From positions 310,001 through 374,000 of the forward strand of contig JAACJM010000057.1 of the NCBI GenBank assembly GCA_013368315.1: a stretch of DNA of 64,000 bases. The letters run 5' to 3'. Origin of the DNA: Tetrapyrgos nigripes. Lineage: Eukaryota; Basidiomycota; Agaricomycetes; Agaricales; Campanellaceae. Each line of letters opens with the position of its first letter. The first letter of the stretch is position 1. The translations under genes and the position numbers were made by a program. The notes beneath the pieces were generated by a model that saw only the letters and a program-made list of their open reading frames with translations, ran no database searches and was not told the DNA's origin. Of the stretch, positions 12,110 to 23,800 are shown piece by piece.

Positions 12110-13098
12110 TCAGTACCCATTTTTAGAATGACCTCGCGAACTCGAGGCAAAAGAAACTTCATCTTCATCAAAAAGAACCTCTTCTTCCTCATCTCCAGCT
12201 GCAGCTCCATTTGGCTTTGTCGACTGGCTTAATGAGGACTTGGGTTGACGAGAGGAACGTTTTGGTGATGGTGTATTTACAAAGTCTGCGAAACTAGCGA
12301 TAGAATTGCCAGTGTTTGGGGTGCGAAGGGGTATGCGGTAAAAGTCTTCAATCTCTTCGTCCTCTCCGTCCAATGGGTCACCACTGACAACAGGACGGCT
12401 TCGAAGAAGTGACCGGTAGGAGCCCTTTCGGAGATGTCTCGCGTACGAATAAATGAGAAGGGCGAAATAGATCTACGGTTTGTATTATTAGGGATACATA
12501 CACGACTAGGTAGAGAGGAAACATACTTTGCAAAGCCATGAGATGGTGATGATAGCAGCAGCCGTTCCTTTCTCGTGATTCCAAATCTTGGCGGCGGCCA
12601 AGGCACGTTCCACGTCGGTGAGGTCTGGATGACTGTTAAGAGATCCATTGATGATCTGTTCCTGTGCGGGAGAATTGGCTGATCTTTTTCCATCATGCGG
12701 GGTCTGGAACCACCAGACTACAGCAAAGAAGATGGTCCACGAGGTTGAAAAGACATGGTCTGCGAAAAAGAGGTGGGCGAAATAAAGCGTTTGTTTTGGG
12801 TCCTCCTGGAGAAAAGGTAAGCAGGATTCCGATGAGCTAAAACGGCGCGCACATCTCTGATGGCTCTGAGACCCCAGACGAGAACGACGAGGGCTAGGGC
12901 CGAGTATATGTAGAGACTAAGCTGGGCAAAGGAGCCGCCTGCGCCGGTCGCGACTGCGATGAGACCATAGACGCCTGCGACCTTGTTAAGGACGGCGAAA
13001 AATAGGGCGAGAGTGACGCCAGTTTTGAGGTCGAGAAAGCCAAGGAAGGAGGAGAGAGGCCAGAGAAGACGCCATTGAGGTTTTAACATCAATTTCAT
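12110..13098 (-). CDS. KEI1: KEI1, inositolphosphorylceramide synthase subunit
   Basis: Kei1 (DUF1753) is the regulatory subunit that, with Aur1, makes inositol phosphorylceramide in the Golgi. The start at 13098 gives MKLMLKPQWRLLWPLSSFLG followed by the family hallmark LDLKTGVTLALFFAVLNKVAGVYGL. About four hydrophobic helices are visible: FLDLKTG-VTLALFFAVLN, YIYSALALVVLVWGL, FSTSWTIFFAVVWW, IITISWLCKIYFALLIYSYA. The cytoplasmic tail is acidic and Ser-rich (SFADFVNTPSPKRSS). The model ends at the first in-frame stop at 12110. The reading frame shifted by one base continues to about 12065 with a well-formed sequence (REVILKMGTDESSTDEERNG), so the true C-terminus may differ. Its start faces the 4EHP start at 32 bp. 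Confidence 0.88.
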
Positions 13099-13130
13099 CG
13101 AGAAGGAGACAACGAGCTGACTAAGTTTTC
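13099..13130. promoter_or_regulatory. 32-bp divergent gap between KEI1 and 4EHP starts
   Basis: The entire space between two opposing start codons. No TATA box fits here, so each gene's promoter must overlap the other gene's 5' end, or the mRNAs overlap. Confidence 0.5.
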
Positions 13131-14128
13131 ATGACCTCTTTCACCTCTACTCGTTTAACACAGCCGTCCCAAGCTCGCTCCAGACTGCCTTCTTCAAAAC
13201 ACTTTTCAACGTCGGTAACAGCCTCTGCAGACCGTCCAGCTTCAAACGAAAAGTCTCCCCCTCCAAACGGCTCCCCCAACATCCATCCTCTCAGAAACAC
13301 GTATGTTCGTGCTCGTCTTTTCTTCAGCCCAGTTTTTGTTTTATCCTCCATTCTAGTTGGGTATTCTGGTTCCGTCAGCAGCGCGCTCCCGGTAACAAAA
13401 TCACAAACTACGAAGAAGGAATCAAAAGAATATCCGCGTTCAGCTCCGTAAGCGTCTCAAAAGCCACCCGTTCCGCCGTCTCTTATCTGGTTTAGGTCGA
13501 GTCTTTTTGGCCTCTTTGGACACATCTCTCGCCTCCGTCCGCCCTTCAGCCAACGACAGACTATCTTTTATTCCATCAAGCCATCCGTCGGCCCGTCTGG
13601 GAGGATCCTCTCAACATCACTGGAGGAAAATGGATCATTCGTCTCAAAAAAGGCGTTGCTGATCGCATCTGGGAGGACCTTGTCCTTGCAATGATCGGCG
13701 ATCAATTTGACCAATGTCGCTCGCCTGAAGAAGGTGGAGACGTCTCTGCGAGCTGGGAAGACTCTAGCGACCAAGGCTCATCCGAGCTGCCAGAGATTTG
13801 TGGGTGTACTATTAGTGTACGACAGAGCGAGGATATCGTCAGTCTTTGGAACAGAGTGGATGGAGACGTTAAAGTGAGGGAACGGATAAGGTCCGTTCTG
13901 CAACCTTTATTTTATTTTTCTTTACCGACAGGCACTCGTAGGGATACCATACGCAAAGTGTTGCATCTTCCCCCAACTACCATCATGGAGTATAAATCCA
14001 ACAATGGTGCGTGGCGTGTCGTGTGAGGTTATACCTCAATCTAATTCTCGACCCGTCTAGATTCCATGCAAGACAACTCGAGCTTCCGCAACTCTGCCAT
14101 TGACCGAACACCTTTATCGGCATCATAA
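13131..14128 (+). CDS. eIF4E-family cap-binding protein of the 4EHP (eIF4E2) type
   Basis: Binds the mRNA 5' cap. The spliced product is 262 residues in five exons. After a Ser/Pro-rich N-terminus comes WVFWFRQQRAPGNKITNYEE, then SSVESFWPLWTHL, RRPVWEDPLNITGGKWIIRL, WEDLVLAMIGDQF, ICGCTISVRQSEDIVSLWNR and IRDTIRKVLHLPPTTIMEYK. The second cap tryptophan (VWED) is present. The position of the first is Tyr (TNYEE), as in animal 4EHP, which marks this as the 4EHP class rather than the general translation factor. An acidic insertion (SPEEGGDVSASWEDSSDQ) sits before the ICGC strand. Animal 4EHP blocks translation of selected mRNAs; the same role here is inference. The third intron is short and ends at a TCGTAG acceptor near 13940. 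Confidence 0.9.
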
Positions 14129-14168
14129 GTATGCTGGACAAGTATCATTATTGATATCTGTTGTTAAA

Positions 14169-14174
14169 AATAAA
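14169..14174 (+). terminator. AATAAA polyadenylation-like signal
   Basis: AATAAA 40 bp past the 4EHP stop codon. Candidate 3'-end signal. Confidence 0.35.
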
Positions 14175-14348
14175 GCTTGTCTTATGTCGGGATCTGATAT
14201 CGTTGTTGTATCTTGCTACGCTACTTCCTAATGCTACTTGCGAAAAGGCTGCAATAGGGGTTTCATCACATGTCATGCTTTGTAAAGATTTCTAAGACGC
14301 TGTAATCACAGACACTAACCGCGACGTATAAAAGACATGAACCATTGA

Positions 14349-15358
14349 ATGAAGTCTGCAAACCGCATTCTGAATATCTCAAGAGCTATCTGCTTCACGC
14401 GAACCTCACTAGGAAGAACCCCCTCATCAAAGCTTACTTTGCTGCCGCGCTGGAAACAAGTTTCTCAATTCGGACAAACTAGAACTCTCACAGCATCTAC
14501 TTTTCGGAGAAACGATACCATGGCTGATTCGTCGAAAACCAAGAGTGAAGAAGAATGGAGAGCAGTACTTTCGCCGCAGCAGGTACGTCAAACATTCATG
14601 GTCATCTCCAAGGCGCACTGATTTCTCCTCTCTGGATTTTAGTTTAGGATTCTCCGTCAGAAAGGAACGGAGATGGCTGGAACGGGAGAGTATGATAAGC
14701 ACTATGAAGCTGGTGTATATGAATGTGGAGGTTGTGGTACGCCATTGTATAAGAGTGATACCAAGTTTAAGGTGAGTAATTAGTCTTCTGAGATACTAGA
14801 AGTTTCTCGGGTTCAGGCTGCCAGGGGCACAGCCAGCTGCTAGTCATCTCTGTATTATATCCTAGCCGGGGAGGATATGGAGATGACGAAATCCAAACCC
14901 ATTGCATTCTGGTTGTAGGAGGCCCTTCCCTCCTCCCACTCACCCGAGCTAGCTTTGGGAACTCGGGAAAGGGTCTTGAGATTGTGGTCAGCCCGCAGCA
15001 CTAAGTATCATGCGTTGGGAGGCGCCTTTGAAACATTTTCCTTCTTCACTCCCCTTGAATATCGTTATTGAGGCTAACATTGTATATTTACAGTCTGGGT
15101 GTGGTTGGCCCGCGTTCTGGGATGCGATCCCAGGTGCAGTGAAGAGGCATGAAGACTATTCTCTCGGGATGGTACGGACGGAAATTACCTGCGCTGCCTG
15201 TGGTGGGCACTTGGGACATGTCTTTAAAGGGGAAGGTTTCCCGAATCCCAGTACGTCACCATCTCCTGTAGATGTCGTTCCATACTGACCTATGAATCGT
15301 TACAGCGGACGAGCGCCATTGCGTCAACTCCATTTCACTGAAGTTCAAGGATGCGTAA
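14349..15358 (+). CDS. MXR2: Peptide methionine-R-sulfoxide reductase (MsrB)
   Basis: Reduces methionine-R-sulfoxide in oxidised proteins. Zinc ligands are seen as [11 protein letters not shown] and [14 protein letters not shown]; the catalytic cysteine is in [11 protein letters not shown], five residues before the C-terminus KFKDA. The substrate motif SGCGWPAFW is present. The ATG at 14349 begins a basic, Ser/Thr-rich stretch of 57 residues ([20 protein letters not shown]) that looks like a mitochondrial presequence, as in yeast Mxr2. A second in-frame ATG at 14520 ([18 protein letters not shown]) lies at the start of the enzyme domain. The third exon is preceded by an intron of 322 nt (14772-15093), far longer than others in the window. 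Confidence 0.95.
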
Positions 15359-15662
15359 TGACTTGCTTGAGGCCGTGACAGGTCCCTTTTGGTAATTTGG
15401 ATATGATAAAGCTGGAAAGCATCTTTCTCAATCATTTGTAGTTAGTAGGGCGAACAAATCGTGTAGTTTTTCATTAAGTTGACATTCCAAGAGATATACT
15501 GCTGCGATTCAGAAATTATCCAGTCCAGTCGAGTCTCGCGACACAATCCAGGTTTAAACTAATGAGAAGATTGACCAAGTACAATGAGGATATTGAGATG
15601 ATTCGTGAAGGCATGAGATAACATGCTGGAGGCAGAAAAAGGGGCATCGTGAAGTAAAGCCA

Positions 15663-16320
15663 TTACAATCCTTCTATCTGGCGCTCGAGTTCCTCGAGAT
15701 CCTTCTTGGATGCTTCCAGTTTGGCTTGCGAGTCCTGGGTGCGAGAACGGGGTCAGGGGTAAAAGTAACGGTCTTCAGCGACGACGGACGTACCTCATAT
15801 TTCTTCTCCCACGTATCACGCTCTTTCTCTGCGCTCTGGGCCTGGCGCTCATAGTGTTCCGCCTTTACATCTACCTGCCGCAACCTGGAAGCGACATCGA
15901 TCAGTATCCACCACCGGAGTGAATACAAACTAAGGGCGTACTTCTCCATAGTCTCCTTGGCATTCTTCTCCGCATTATCCAGCTCCTCCTCGAGAAGCTG
16001 AATTTTCCGTGTCAAATTCTCATTCGTCATCTTTGATTGTTCGCCGTCGAGGGATGTGGCTTTGATTTCCGCCAGCTTGGTCTCGGCTTTCTCCAAATCG
16101 TGGTCCAGAACTCCTAGTCGATGGGTCAAAGATGTGATCTCCTGCTCTTTCTCCAGGAGTTGCTGTTCCAGCTTCTTGACCTTGGCCTCTGCCTCTTCAG
16201 CACGAGCGACGGCGTTGTCTGCCTCGACACGGAGGTTGTTCAATTTCTAGGCAGGAAACGATCTATAAAATGAGAAGAGAAATGAGATGAGAGACAAACC
16301 TCTCTGATCTTGTCGGTCAT
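15663..16320 (-). CDS. TPM1: Tropomyosin
   Basis: Actin-cable coiled-coil protein. The spliced product is 162 residues, almost the length of fission yeast Cdc8 (161). The first exon encodes only MTDKIRE. Exon 2 starts KLNNLRVEADNAVARAEEAE. A continuous heptad pattern runs through to the end (LEELERQIEGL), with the typical internal blocks EKEQEITSLTHRLGVLDHDL and LEEELDNAEKNAKET. Three introns fall at positions giving clean in-frame joins. The coiled coil covers the entire chain and there is no other domain. The start is divergent from the DUF2408 gene, with CACGTG at 16414-16419 between them. Confidence 0.93.
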
Positions 16321-16666
16321 GATGAAGGGCGCAGATGGGAGTCAAGTAGGCGGTGTGGTCGAAGAGGATGGTTGAGGATAACCGATTTGGAGATGACTTA
16401 AGTAGATTTCCCTCACGTGCTTACGCGACGCTAGTTATAATTTATTGCGGTTGTTCCGATGCTTCAGTCCTATCTCAATCGTGTGGTCTGTTCGCAGGAC
16501 TAGCTTCTCTGAAACTCATGATAAAATGAGCTGGATATTGGATGAAGGATATACTTTGAACAAACGGTCTAGTACTTTGTATGAGGATCAGCGTGGGAAC
16601 TTGGAATAGTAATGTTTCGCGATCGAGATTGCTTTGGAAGACTATTGTTTTCCTCGACAGTCATCC

Positions 16667-18574
16667 ATGTCTGCCCAAGTTCCTCAAGAGGGTGAGTTTG
16701 TGTCGTCTGTTCTTGCATACCCCTTCTAAAGCCGGTCGTAGAACTGCCTATCCTTGAAGCACTTGTAAAGTATGTCTGCCTCTTAAGTCATAGGACTTTG
16801 TCATTCATTAATGAATTAGCATTCGCAATCGGTTGACGGCTCTGAAGAAGAGTAGTGGAGGTGAAAACTTTATCAAGCCATCTGATGTCAAGTCCCTCTA
16901 CCAAGCAGTTGTCAAACAAGGTGCGTACACTGGAAGACGTTATATACTCGATAATTAACAGTCTTGCAGTGACTAAACTCAACGATGTCCGGGACGATAA
17001 TACTGCCTATAACAATAGGCTAGACACCACTCTCGCTGATGTCTTCAGTTTACTCTCGCTTTTCTACCTTACCATCGGCAAAACTAGGGATGCACCCGCG
17101 ATATACTCTCAGATAGCATCTATGAGGGCAAGTGCTTGCATTCTCTAAGCCTTTCTATCACCTGAACGATCTATCAACAGAAAATCCTCAATCACATGAA
17201 TGAATCTGCCGTCTACAATGAAGCCGACCTTGCGCCTTTTCAGAAACGAATTGCGGATCTGCGACAAATCTTGCAACGGGACGCAGCTGAAGGAAAGCAT
17301 CCAGAAGCCATCATTAAATTGCTGGAACGCCAGCTAAAGAAAGGCGGTGCGTGAACCGTTCTCTGCCTATTAAAGGTTTGCACGGACTGACTTTCCTGCC
17401 AACCTAGATGACATCGTTCGCTCCCTACAAGAGTCCCTTTCTGTTCTCTCAGTCGAACTGATTCCTATTCACGAAAAGCTCGTCACCATTCGTCGGAAAC
17501 TGGTTGCACTGGCTGCCAAAGAAGGATCCCGTAAAGCTGAACTCAAGCCTTTGCAGGAGGAATTGCGGAAGATTGATTCGTTGAGTGTGCCCTTTGCCTA
17601 TCTTCTTGCTTGATCCTGATTCTTTACCTTAGCAAACGCGTCGACGGCAAATTCTTGGGTCCGGGAGGCGATGTTCCTGCCTCACAAGCTATCTGTTCGT
17701 CGCTACTGGAGGAGTGTTTTGAGATTGCACAGGAGATCAAGGCAAATGACGACTCAAAACGAGTCGCTCCTTCGTTGAAGCCAATCTACGATCGCCTGAC
17801 TGAAATACGTTTGGAGCTTGAAGGCTTAGTGTTGACGCACCGATGGACGCTGAGGGAGACAGACTTGTGGAATTACTCGCTAAGTCTGCAAGAAATAGAC
17901 AAGATGCGGGTTGATGGAAAATTCCTGGATGCTGAGGGTAACAGGCCAGAAGGACAATACGTGAGGGAATATACATCCTCTTTTGACACTTTTCTGACTC
18001 TTCGTTGCTCTCAGGTGCTCTTATACCTGCTCAGACGATGTTATGGGCTCATCTATCGTTTATTGTCGTCAAGCGAACCTGTGTCAGAAGAGCTGACGCC
18101 CATTGTATGCGTGTCCTCCTTTGGCTCTTACCCATATCGACTAATTTTGTTTATAGGCTAACAAACTGTCTACTGTCAAGAAATGTTTGAATGAGGTGCT
18201 GAAGTATGGAGGACCCCTCAATCCTCGAGAATTGTATCCTGTAAGTCGCCATGGGTTAATGTTTGAGTACTCTCCTGAATATGATGTATTCGTCTTGCAC
18301 AGTATCAACTTGCGCTTCACCAAATCGAGTCTCGACGTAAGGATGGAAAATTTGTCGGGGAGGACGGATTAATTCCTGAAGGTCAAGGTGTCGTGATGGC
18401 ACACCTGAACGAGTGCCATGAATTGATAGAAATGGTGAGCACATCCTTTTGGTACTATGATTGTCTACTAAATTCGCTTAGCTGAAAGAAGCGATGGACG
18501 AGGGTGAATTTGACGAGGACGACGAAGATGACTACGAGTACGATGATGATGAGACTGAGGAAGGGCAACATTAG
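16667..18574 (+). CDS. DUF2408 protein (yeast Cub1/YPL260W, UPF0662 family)
   Basis: Cytoplasmic/nuclear fungal protein of the DUF2408 family. Yeast Cub1 is linked to proteasome function and DNA damage response, but the biochemical role is not settled. The start MSAQVPQEELPILEALVN opens a helical protein carrying two DUF2408-type repeats, marked by KRVDGKFLGPGGDVPASQ and then KMRVDGKFLDAEGNRPEGQY and SRRKDGKFVGEDGLIPEGQG. The repeated DGKF..G..P motif is clear. The C-terminus is a strongly acidic tail (EGEFDEDDEDDYEYDDDETE). About nine exons with short introns. Length and repeat number agree with the family. Confidence 0.88.
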
Positions 18575-18712
18575 GTTGACGGACTAAACACTTCTATGTT
18601 CTTTTTTGCTTTGTCGCGAGAGTTTCTCACTCTAGATGTATCTTTTACGTATAATGTACATTATGTATCGTTAGTGATCCAAGTTGACAAGCTTCGAAGT
18701 TCGTGGAGGTAT

Positions 18713-18736
18713 CACGTGTGCGTTTGACGCGACGCG
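18713..18736. promoter_or_regulatory. E-box plus two ACGCG (MCB-core) sites upstream of NUF2
   Basis: CACGTG at 18713-18718 is followed by two head-to-tail ACGCG cores at 18727-18736, ending 56 bp before the NUF2 start. ACGCG is the core of the MBF (MCB) site that drives G1/S genes. Cell-cycle control of this kinetochore gene is plausible but unproven. Confidence 0.4.
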
Positions 18737-18792
18737 GTTCGTTGACCCTTGTCTTTCTTCCCCTGTGCACGTCCAAATTCCCTCTTGCAAAA

Positions 18793-20563
18793 ATGGTCAA
18801 AAGCTCATACCCGACGATGTCTATTTCTGAAATAATTTCCTCTCTCTCGGCGTGGAATCTCAACATCTCAGAGGAGCAGCTTCAACGACCAACGCCAGAA
18901 TTTATTGAAGAGATATATCGCGGCTGCCTCGAACAGGTCACTGGTGTTGACGTGAATGGCCTTGCGTCGCCTGTTCAAGAAGCCATTGAAGCTTGTGCCA
19001 ACGAGGAAATGCGAGAAACAGTGTGTTCTTCATCCTTGTTCTCTGTCGCCATGGTCTGAATTTCATTGAGTGCAGGACCTTTTTACAGCAGCGTTGAGCA
19101 GGACTTTGCTCGTCCATCACTTGTATGCACTTCGCACTTGCCATGAACTCTCATGCCTCATGTCGACTTCTAGGACTCGCTTTGCAAGGGCTGCCCAAGT
19201 CTATGACTTTTCCTCAGTAGACCTTTCCAGCCCAAAGAAAGAGCGTACTTTGATGCTCTTGTCTGCCTTCATCAACTTTATCAAGTTCATAGAACAGTTC
19301 TGCTTCCAAACCATCAACGATCTCACTGAACGTTCCAAAACGCTACACACCCAACGCGACCAGGTGATGGGGAAACTTCACGACGTGCAAGCCGAAATAG
19401 ATGAATTACAGTACGTCGTAATCTTTGTCAGGCTGAATTCTTAACTCACCAATCCCAAAATTTAGAGCCAAAAGAGCAGAAGACGAGCCCAGATGCGAAC
19501 AACTGCGTCAGGAGAACAAAGAGATATACTTGAAGATGATGGCAACTAAGGAAGCTCAGAAAGCAATAGTCAACGAAGTGGAGGAAATCAAAGCTAATCG
19601 GAAAGAGCTGCTTCAGAGACTAGTGCGTATTGGCTTCACTGATTTTCGTCTTTTTACTCACGGATTCATGCTGAAGGAAGCGATGAATAAAGAACTAGAA
19701 ACTGTATCCGATGGCAATCGTCGACTTCGTGGTCGCATTGTACAATCTCCTGAACGTGTCAAGCGAACAATCACAACGATGAGCACTACTGTGATAGACG
19801 ATAAAAAGGCTATGACACAGTCCGAGGCAAAAGCCCGGGACCTTACAGTCAAGATCAACGCCCTTCATAAAATCGAAGAGGTCATCTTTTCTCGCTTTTG
19901 GATATGTCCGTCACTCATTCTGTATTCCTGTCTAGGACGTACGGTCTTGTGTCGAACAGCTGCGAGTCGTCGAGAAGGAAAAGCGGCAGCTTGAAGAGTC
20001 CAATCATGAGCTCGCTGATCTTCGAGACCAGTTTGAAGACAAAACAATTGAACGTAGCGAACTTCAGCTGAAACATGAGGTCAGGACAACCAAACCTTTA
20101 CACAAATTTCATGCTAATGTTGGATTATTACAGCGAGTACAACTGCAGCTTCAGAATGCGAAACTAAAGCTTGAACAAGCGCAGAAACGAGCAGAGGAAA
20201 AGAAAGCTGCGAGCCAACGGACAATTGAGCGCTTGCAGAGCGAATATGAGCAGATGGCCATCGAGCGGAGGGATAATGATCAGGAGGTGCAGAAGATACA
20301 AACACAGGCTGATGAGATTGAAGCAAATGTTGGTACTCTCTCCTTCAGTCTTCGAGCACTCGTCATGACATGACCGCAGATGGCAGAACACCTCAAGACC
20401 AGCGAAACTGAGCTCAACACTTTGCTCACAGAATATTGGAAACTGCGACATGAGACTGGTACGAGTTTTCTAGTTCGTTATGAGCTATGACTGATGTCTT
20501 TCAGACGTTTACATGGAAACATTGGCTAACAAGCTAGATATTCGCGTCTCAAACGACCGATAG
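18793..20563 (+). CDS. NUF2: Kinetochore protein NUF2
   Basis: Subunit of the Ndc80 complex, which links kinetochores to microtubules. The start MVKSSYPTMSISEIISSLSA matches the family opening (FPxLSxxEIxxxL). The calponin-like head contains PTPEFIEEIYRGCLEQVTGV and later FTAALSRTLLVHHLY; the helix DFSSVDLSSPKKERTLMLLS then LSAFINFIKFIEQF is diagnostic. From about 19320 the chain is a long coiled coil (ERSKTLHTQRDQVMGKLHDV and onward). It ends METLANKLDIRVSNDR. At least seven introns. An upstream in-frame non-ATG extension was ignored. Nuf2 often has cell-cycle-linked transcription; see the MCB-like cores just upstream. Confidence 0.9.
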
Positions 20564-20814
20564 TAATCATACCTTTCTCTTGTATTATACCTTCTTTTTG
20601 CCGTCGCATTGCTGTCTAATGTTGTATAATAATACTCCATGTCGAACCAGATTTTGAGTAAGGAGTAAAGAAAGGGGCCTGTGAAGTTTGAAGTTCGACT
20701 TCAACGCGGCCGCGTCAGTGTCACGCTGCAAGACACCAGTTTCCCTCATTTGCAATCCCTGCCCTTCCTCCCTCCCTTTCTTTATGCTACTATCCCATCT
20801 AATTCAGGTTCAAG

Positions 20815-23800
20815 ATGAGTGAATTGCCACTGGGTACAATCGTAGAGGTCGCCACTGTCGGCCGTGGTGTCATTCGATTTTCTGGACCAACTTCGTTCAA
20901 GCCCGGGAAATGGATTGGAGTCGAGTTGTTTGAGGCTAAAGGCAAGAACGATGGGTCGGTTGAGGGTAAGCAGTACTTTACATGCAAGCTGAAGTACGGG
21001 GTCTTTGTACGGGCTAGTCAAATTAAGGGTACATTTGGGCATGAAAGGGATCTGGAACAGGCTCAACCTCAGGCGGGTCCGAGTACACCGTCTCGTACGG
21101 CATCACTACGCCCAGCTGGGCACCAAAGGACCTCTAGCGGCTCAGGATTACTGCGGACAAATTCTGCTCGAACAGCGTCCCCGTCTACTGCGTCTAATCG
21201 TTCAGTCAGCCCAGCAAAGCCCGTAACCAATGGCACCTCCACACCTACTGCTCCAGTGAGAGTAACCAGGCTTGGCCAAGCGTCTCCTACGAAGAAATCA
21301 CCTTCCCTTCATCAGCCACGTCGTTCACTGTCCATACGCCAGCAAGACATTCCTTCCCTCGGTACTTCGCCGCCAAATGGCACACCTATCCAAAGTAGAT
21401 CATCGCCTTTGGCGGGCTCTTCTCCACCACAACCTTCCTCTGTACACAATGATTCAACTCCTTCATCACGACAACCTCGAACGTCTTCTCCTCTCGCAAA
21501 TTCACCCATAGAGGTCAATGGCCCCAGAATTTCCGACATCTCACAATCTCGTCCTTCCCAACCCCCTCCTCCTCCCATAGATGACACCGAACTCCAAGAA
21601 CTCCGTGCAAAAATCAGAGTACTCGAGGCCAAACGTGCTGACGATGCCCAGCACATCCGTTCTCTCGAGACTGCTCTGGAAGAGGCAAAGGGGTTCAATG
21701 TCATTCGCCCTAAACTGCAAGCGAAGTTGAACTCGCTGCAGACAGAGCTCACAGCCACCCGTCGTGAACTTTCAGACGCCCAACAAATATCAGATTTGGC
21801 TGAAAGTAGGATTCTGGATGCACAAGAGCAAACGGAGATGGTCATGTTGGATAAGGAGATGGCAGAGGAAAGGGCAGAGTTGGCGGAAGCGGAATTAGAG
21901 GAGGTGAAAGAGAAGTTGGCTATTGTTGAGGTAGAATTGGATGTGTTGAAAGAAGAGAGGGAATTAGTAGAAGGTGACGGTGGCGGCGGAGATGGTGACG
22001 ATGGAAAGTCTTCACTGCCCTACATTCAATTGGAGAAGCAGAATGAGAGGCTGAAAGAGGCTTTACTGAGGTGTGTTTCTCTCCTTTCTATTTACTCTAC
22101 CTGTCCTGATGGCAAGTGTACAGGCTTCGAGACATGACTCAAGAGAATGATCAAGACCAGAGGAGGCGGATCGCAGAGATGGAAAAGGATATGAACGGTC
22201 TCGATGATCTACAATGTATGCTGCTTCTCTGCCCTTTGATACTACTGGATGTCGTATTCATTTGTTCCATTTTTCAGCAAAATATGAGGAGGCAGCCATC
22301 AAGCTCTCTAATGCCGAAATACAAATTGAGGATCTCAAGCTGCAGCTCGATGATGCATTAGGTGCCGAAGAGATGCTGGTACAGTTGACGGAGAGGAATC
22401 TGATGCTTGGAGAGGTAAAATTTTGGAGTATCTCTTTATGACCTTCCTAACAGTTGTTTTCAGAAAATTGAGGAAATGCGCATCACCATAGAAGACTTGG
22501 AAGCTCTCAAAGAGCTGAGTGATGAATTAGAAGAGAATCACGTAGAAACTGAGAAGGCTTTGTACGATGATATCGGTGCGTATATCACCACGAATATGGT
22601 TCTCCTATGTTTAAACTGTGATCTTCTCAACAGAAACGAGAGATACTCAGATTCGAGATCAAAATCGGAAGATAGAAACACTTGAGGAGGCCTGTCAAGA
22701 CTACGAGAATACTATCACTCAATTCCGAGAACTTGTGGTCCAACTACAATCCGAGCTGGAAACTCTCCGTGCCCAGACTCAAACAGCGCAATCCGAGTCA
22801 GCCACTGCCGCCTCCCAGACTGCCCAGATGATGTACTTGAACCTGAAGCTACAGTCTACGGCATCCAAGAATCAAGCTCGAAGCATAGAGTACGAGATTA
22901 GGAAGATGGAGGCAAAGGAAAGAGGAGAGCTACTGGGAATTGTTCAGGTACAACCTTGTTCATTTATATTTGCATCCCCATTGCTGAAGCTTGCGTTTTC
23001 ATTCTTTAGCCCTATCTGCCCCAGCTTTATGTGGAAACCGACTCGGATGCTACGCAATGCTACTTGTTCTTCCAACGTTTGGCTTACAAGGCCGATCTCA
23101 TCAATACGGTCGCTGCGCAGACACATAACCTGCCCGAGTCTCTGGATGGTGCCGTGTCAGATGTCCTTGTAGGAGTTTGCGATGTGAGTCCTGTCCGGCA
23201 GATCTCTGTCTCGTGGACATGACTGATACTTTTCACTCGTTCAGATGCGTGGTCGTATATCTGGCCTCTCCGCACTCTGCAAGAGATTTGCTGCCATTCT
23301 TCGCCGCTGTGATGTTGACATGTTCTTGAACATCGGGAGAATATATCCTGAGGTGGCGCCTTTGGAAAAAAGGATTGACATACATATCGATCTTCTGAGA
23401 AGAGACGAATTCAGGGAGCTAGAGTGTGTCGCTGATATCGCCAAGTGAGTCTGTCTCAATTCTGTGGCGAACGAGGTCTAATTTCTGGTTGTGAATTAAA
23501 GGATCTCTGCTCAGTTTAATCATCTTTCCGAGATTTACTTTAGTAGCTTCCAATTTGACCTGGGTGAACGCGAACTTGGATATGCTGCAAGCTTCGATCT
23601 TGATCTGGACGTATTCGCTGCCTCCATTGGTTTGGCCAAAACGAGTGTGGAGGGCATTCTCAAAGATGATGGTAAGTCATTTATGCTAGAATCTAGGCTT
23701 ACTTGAGCTGATCTTTACCTACAGAGGTTGTGCTTGACATGGGCGGGTTTGATATCAAAACCGAGTTAATTGAACCACTACAAAAACTGCTGGAGAGAAG

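Noticed and set aside
14900..15000. Possible shared element between the MsrB intron and the gap downstream of CDC24 (39170-39240), both with CACCCGAGCT
   Set aside because: Only about ten bases agree and flanks do not align; too little for a repeat.
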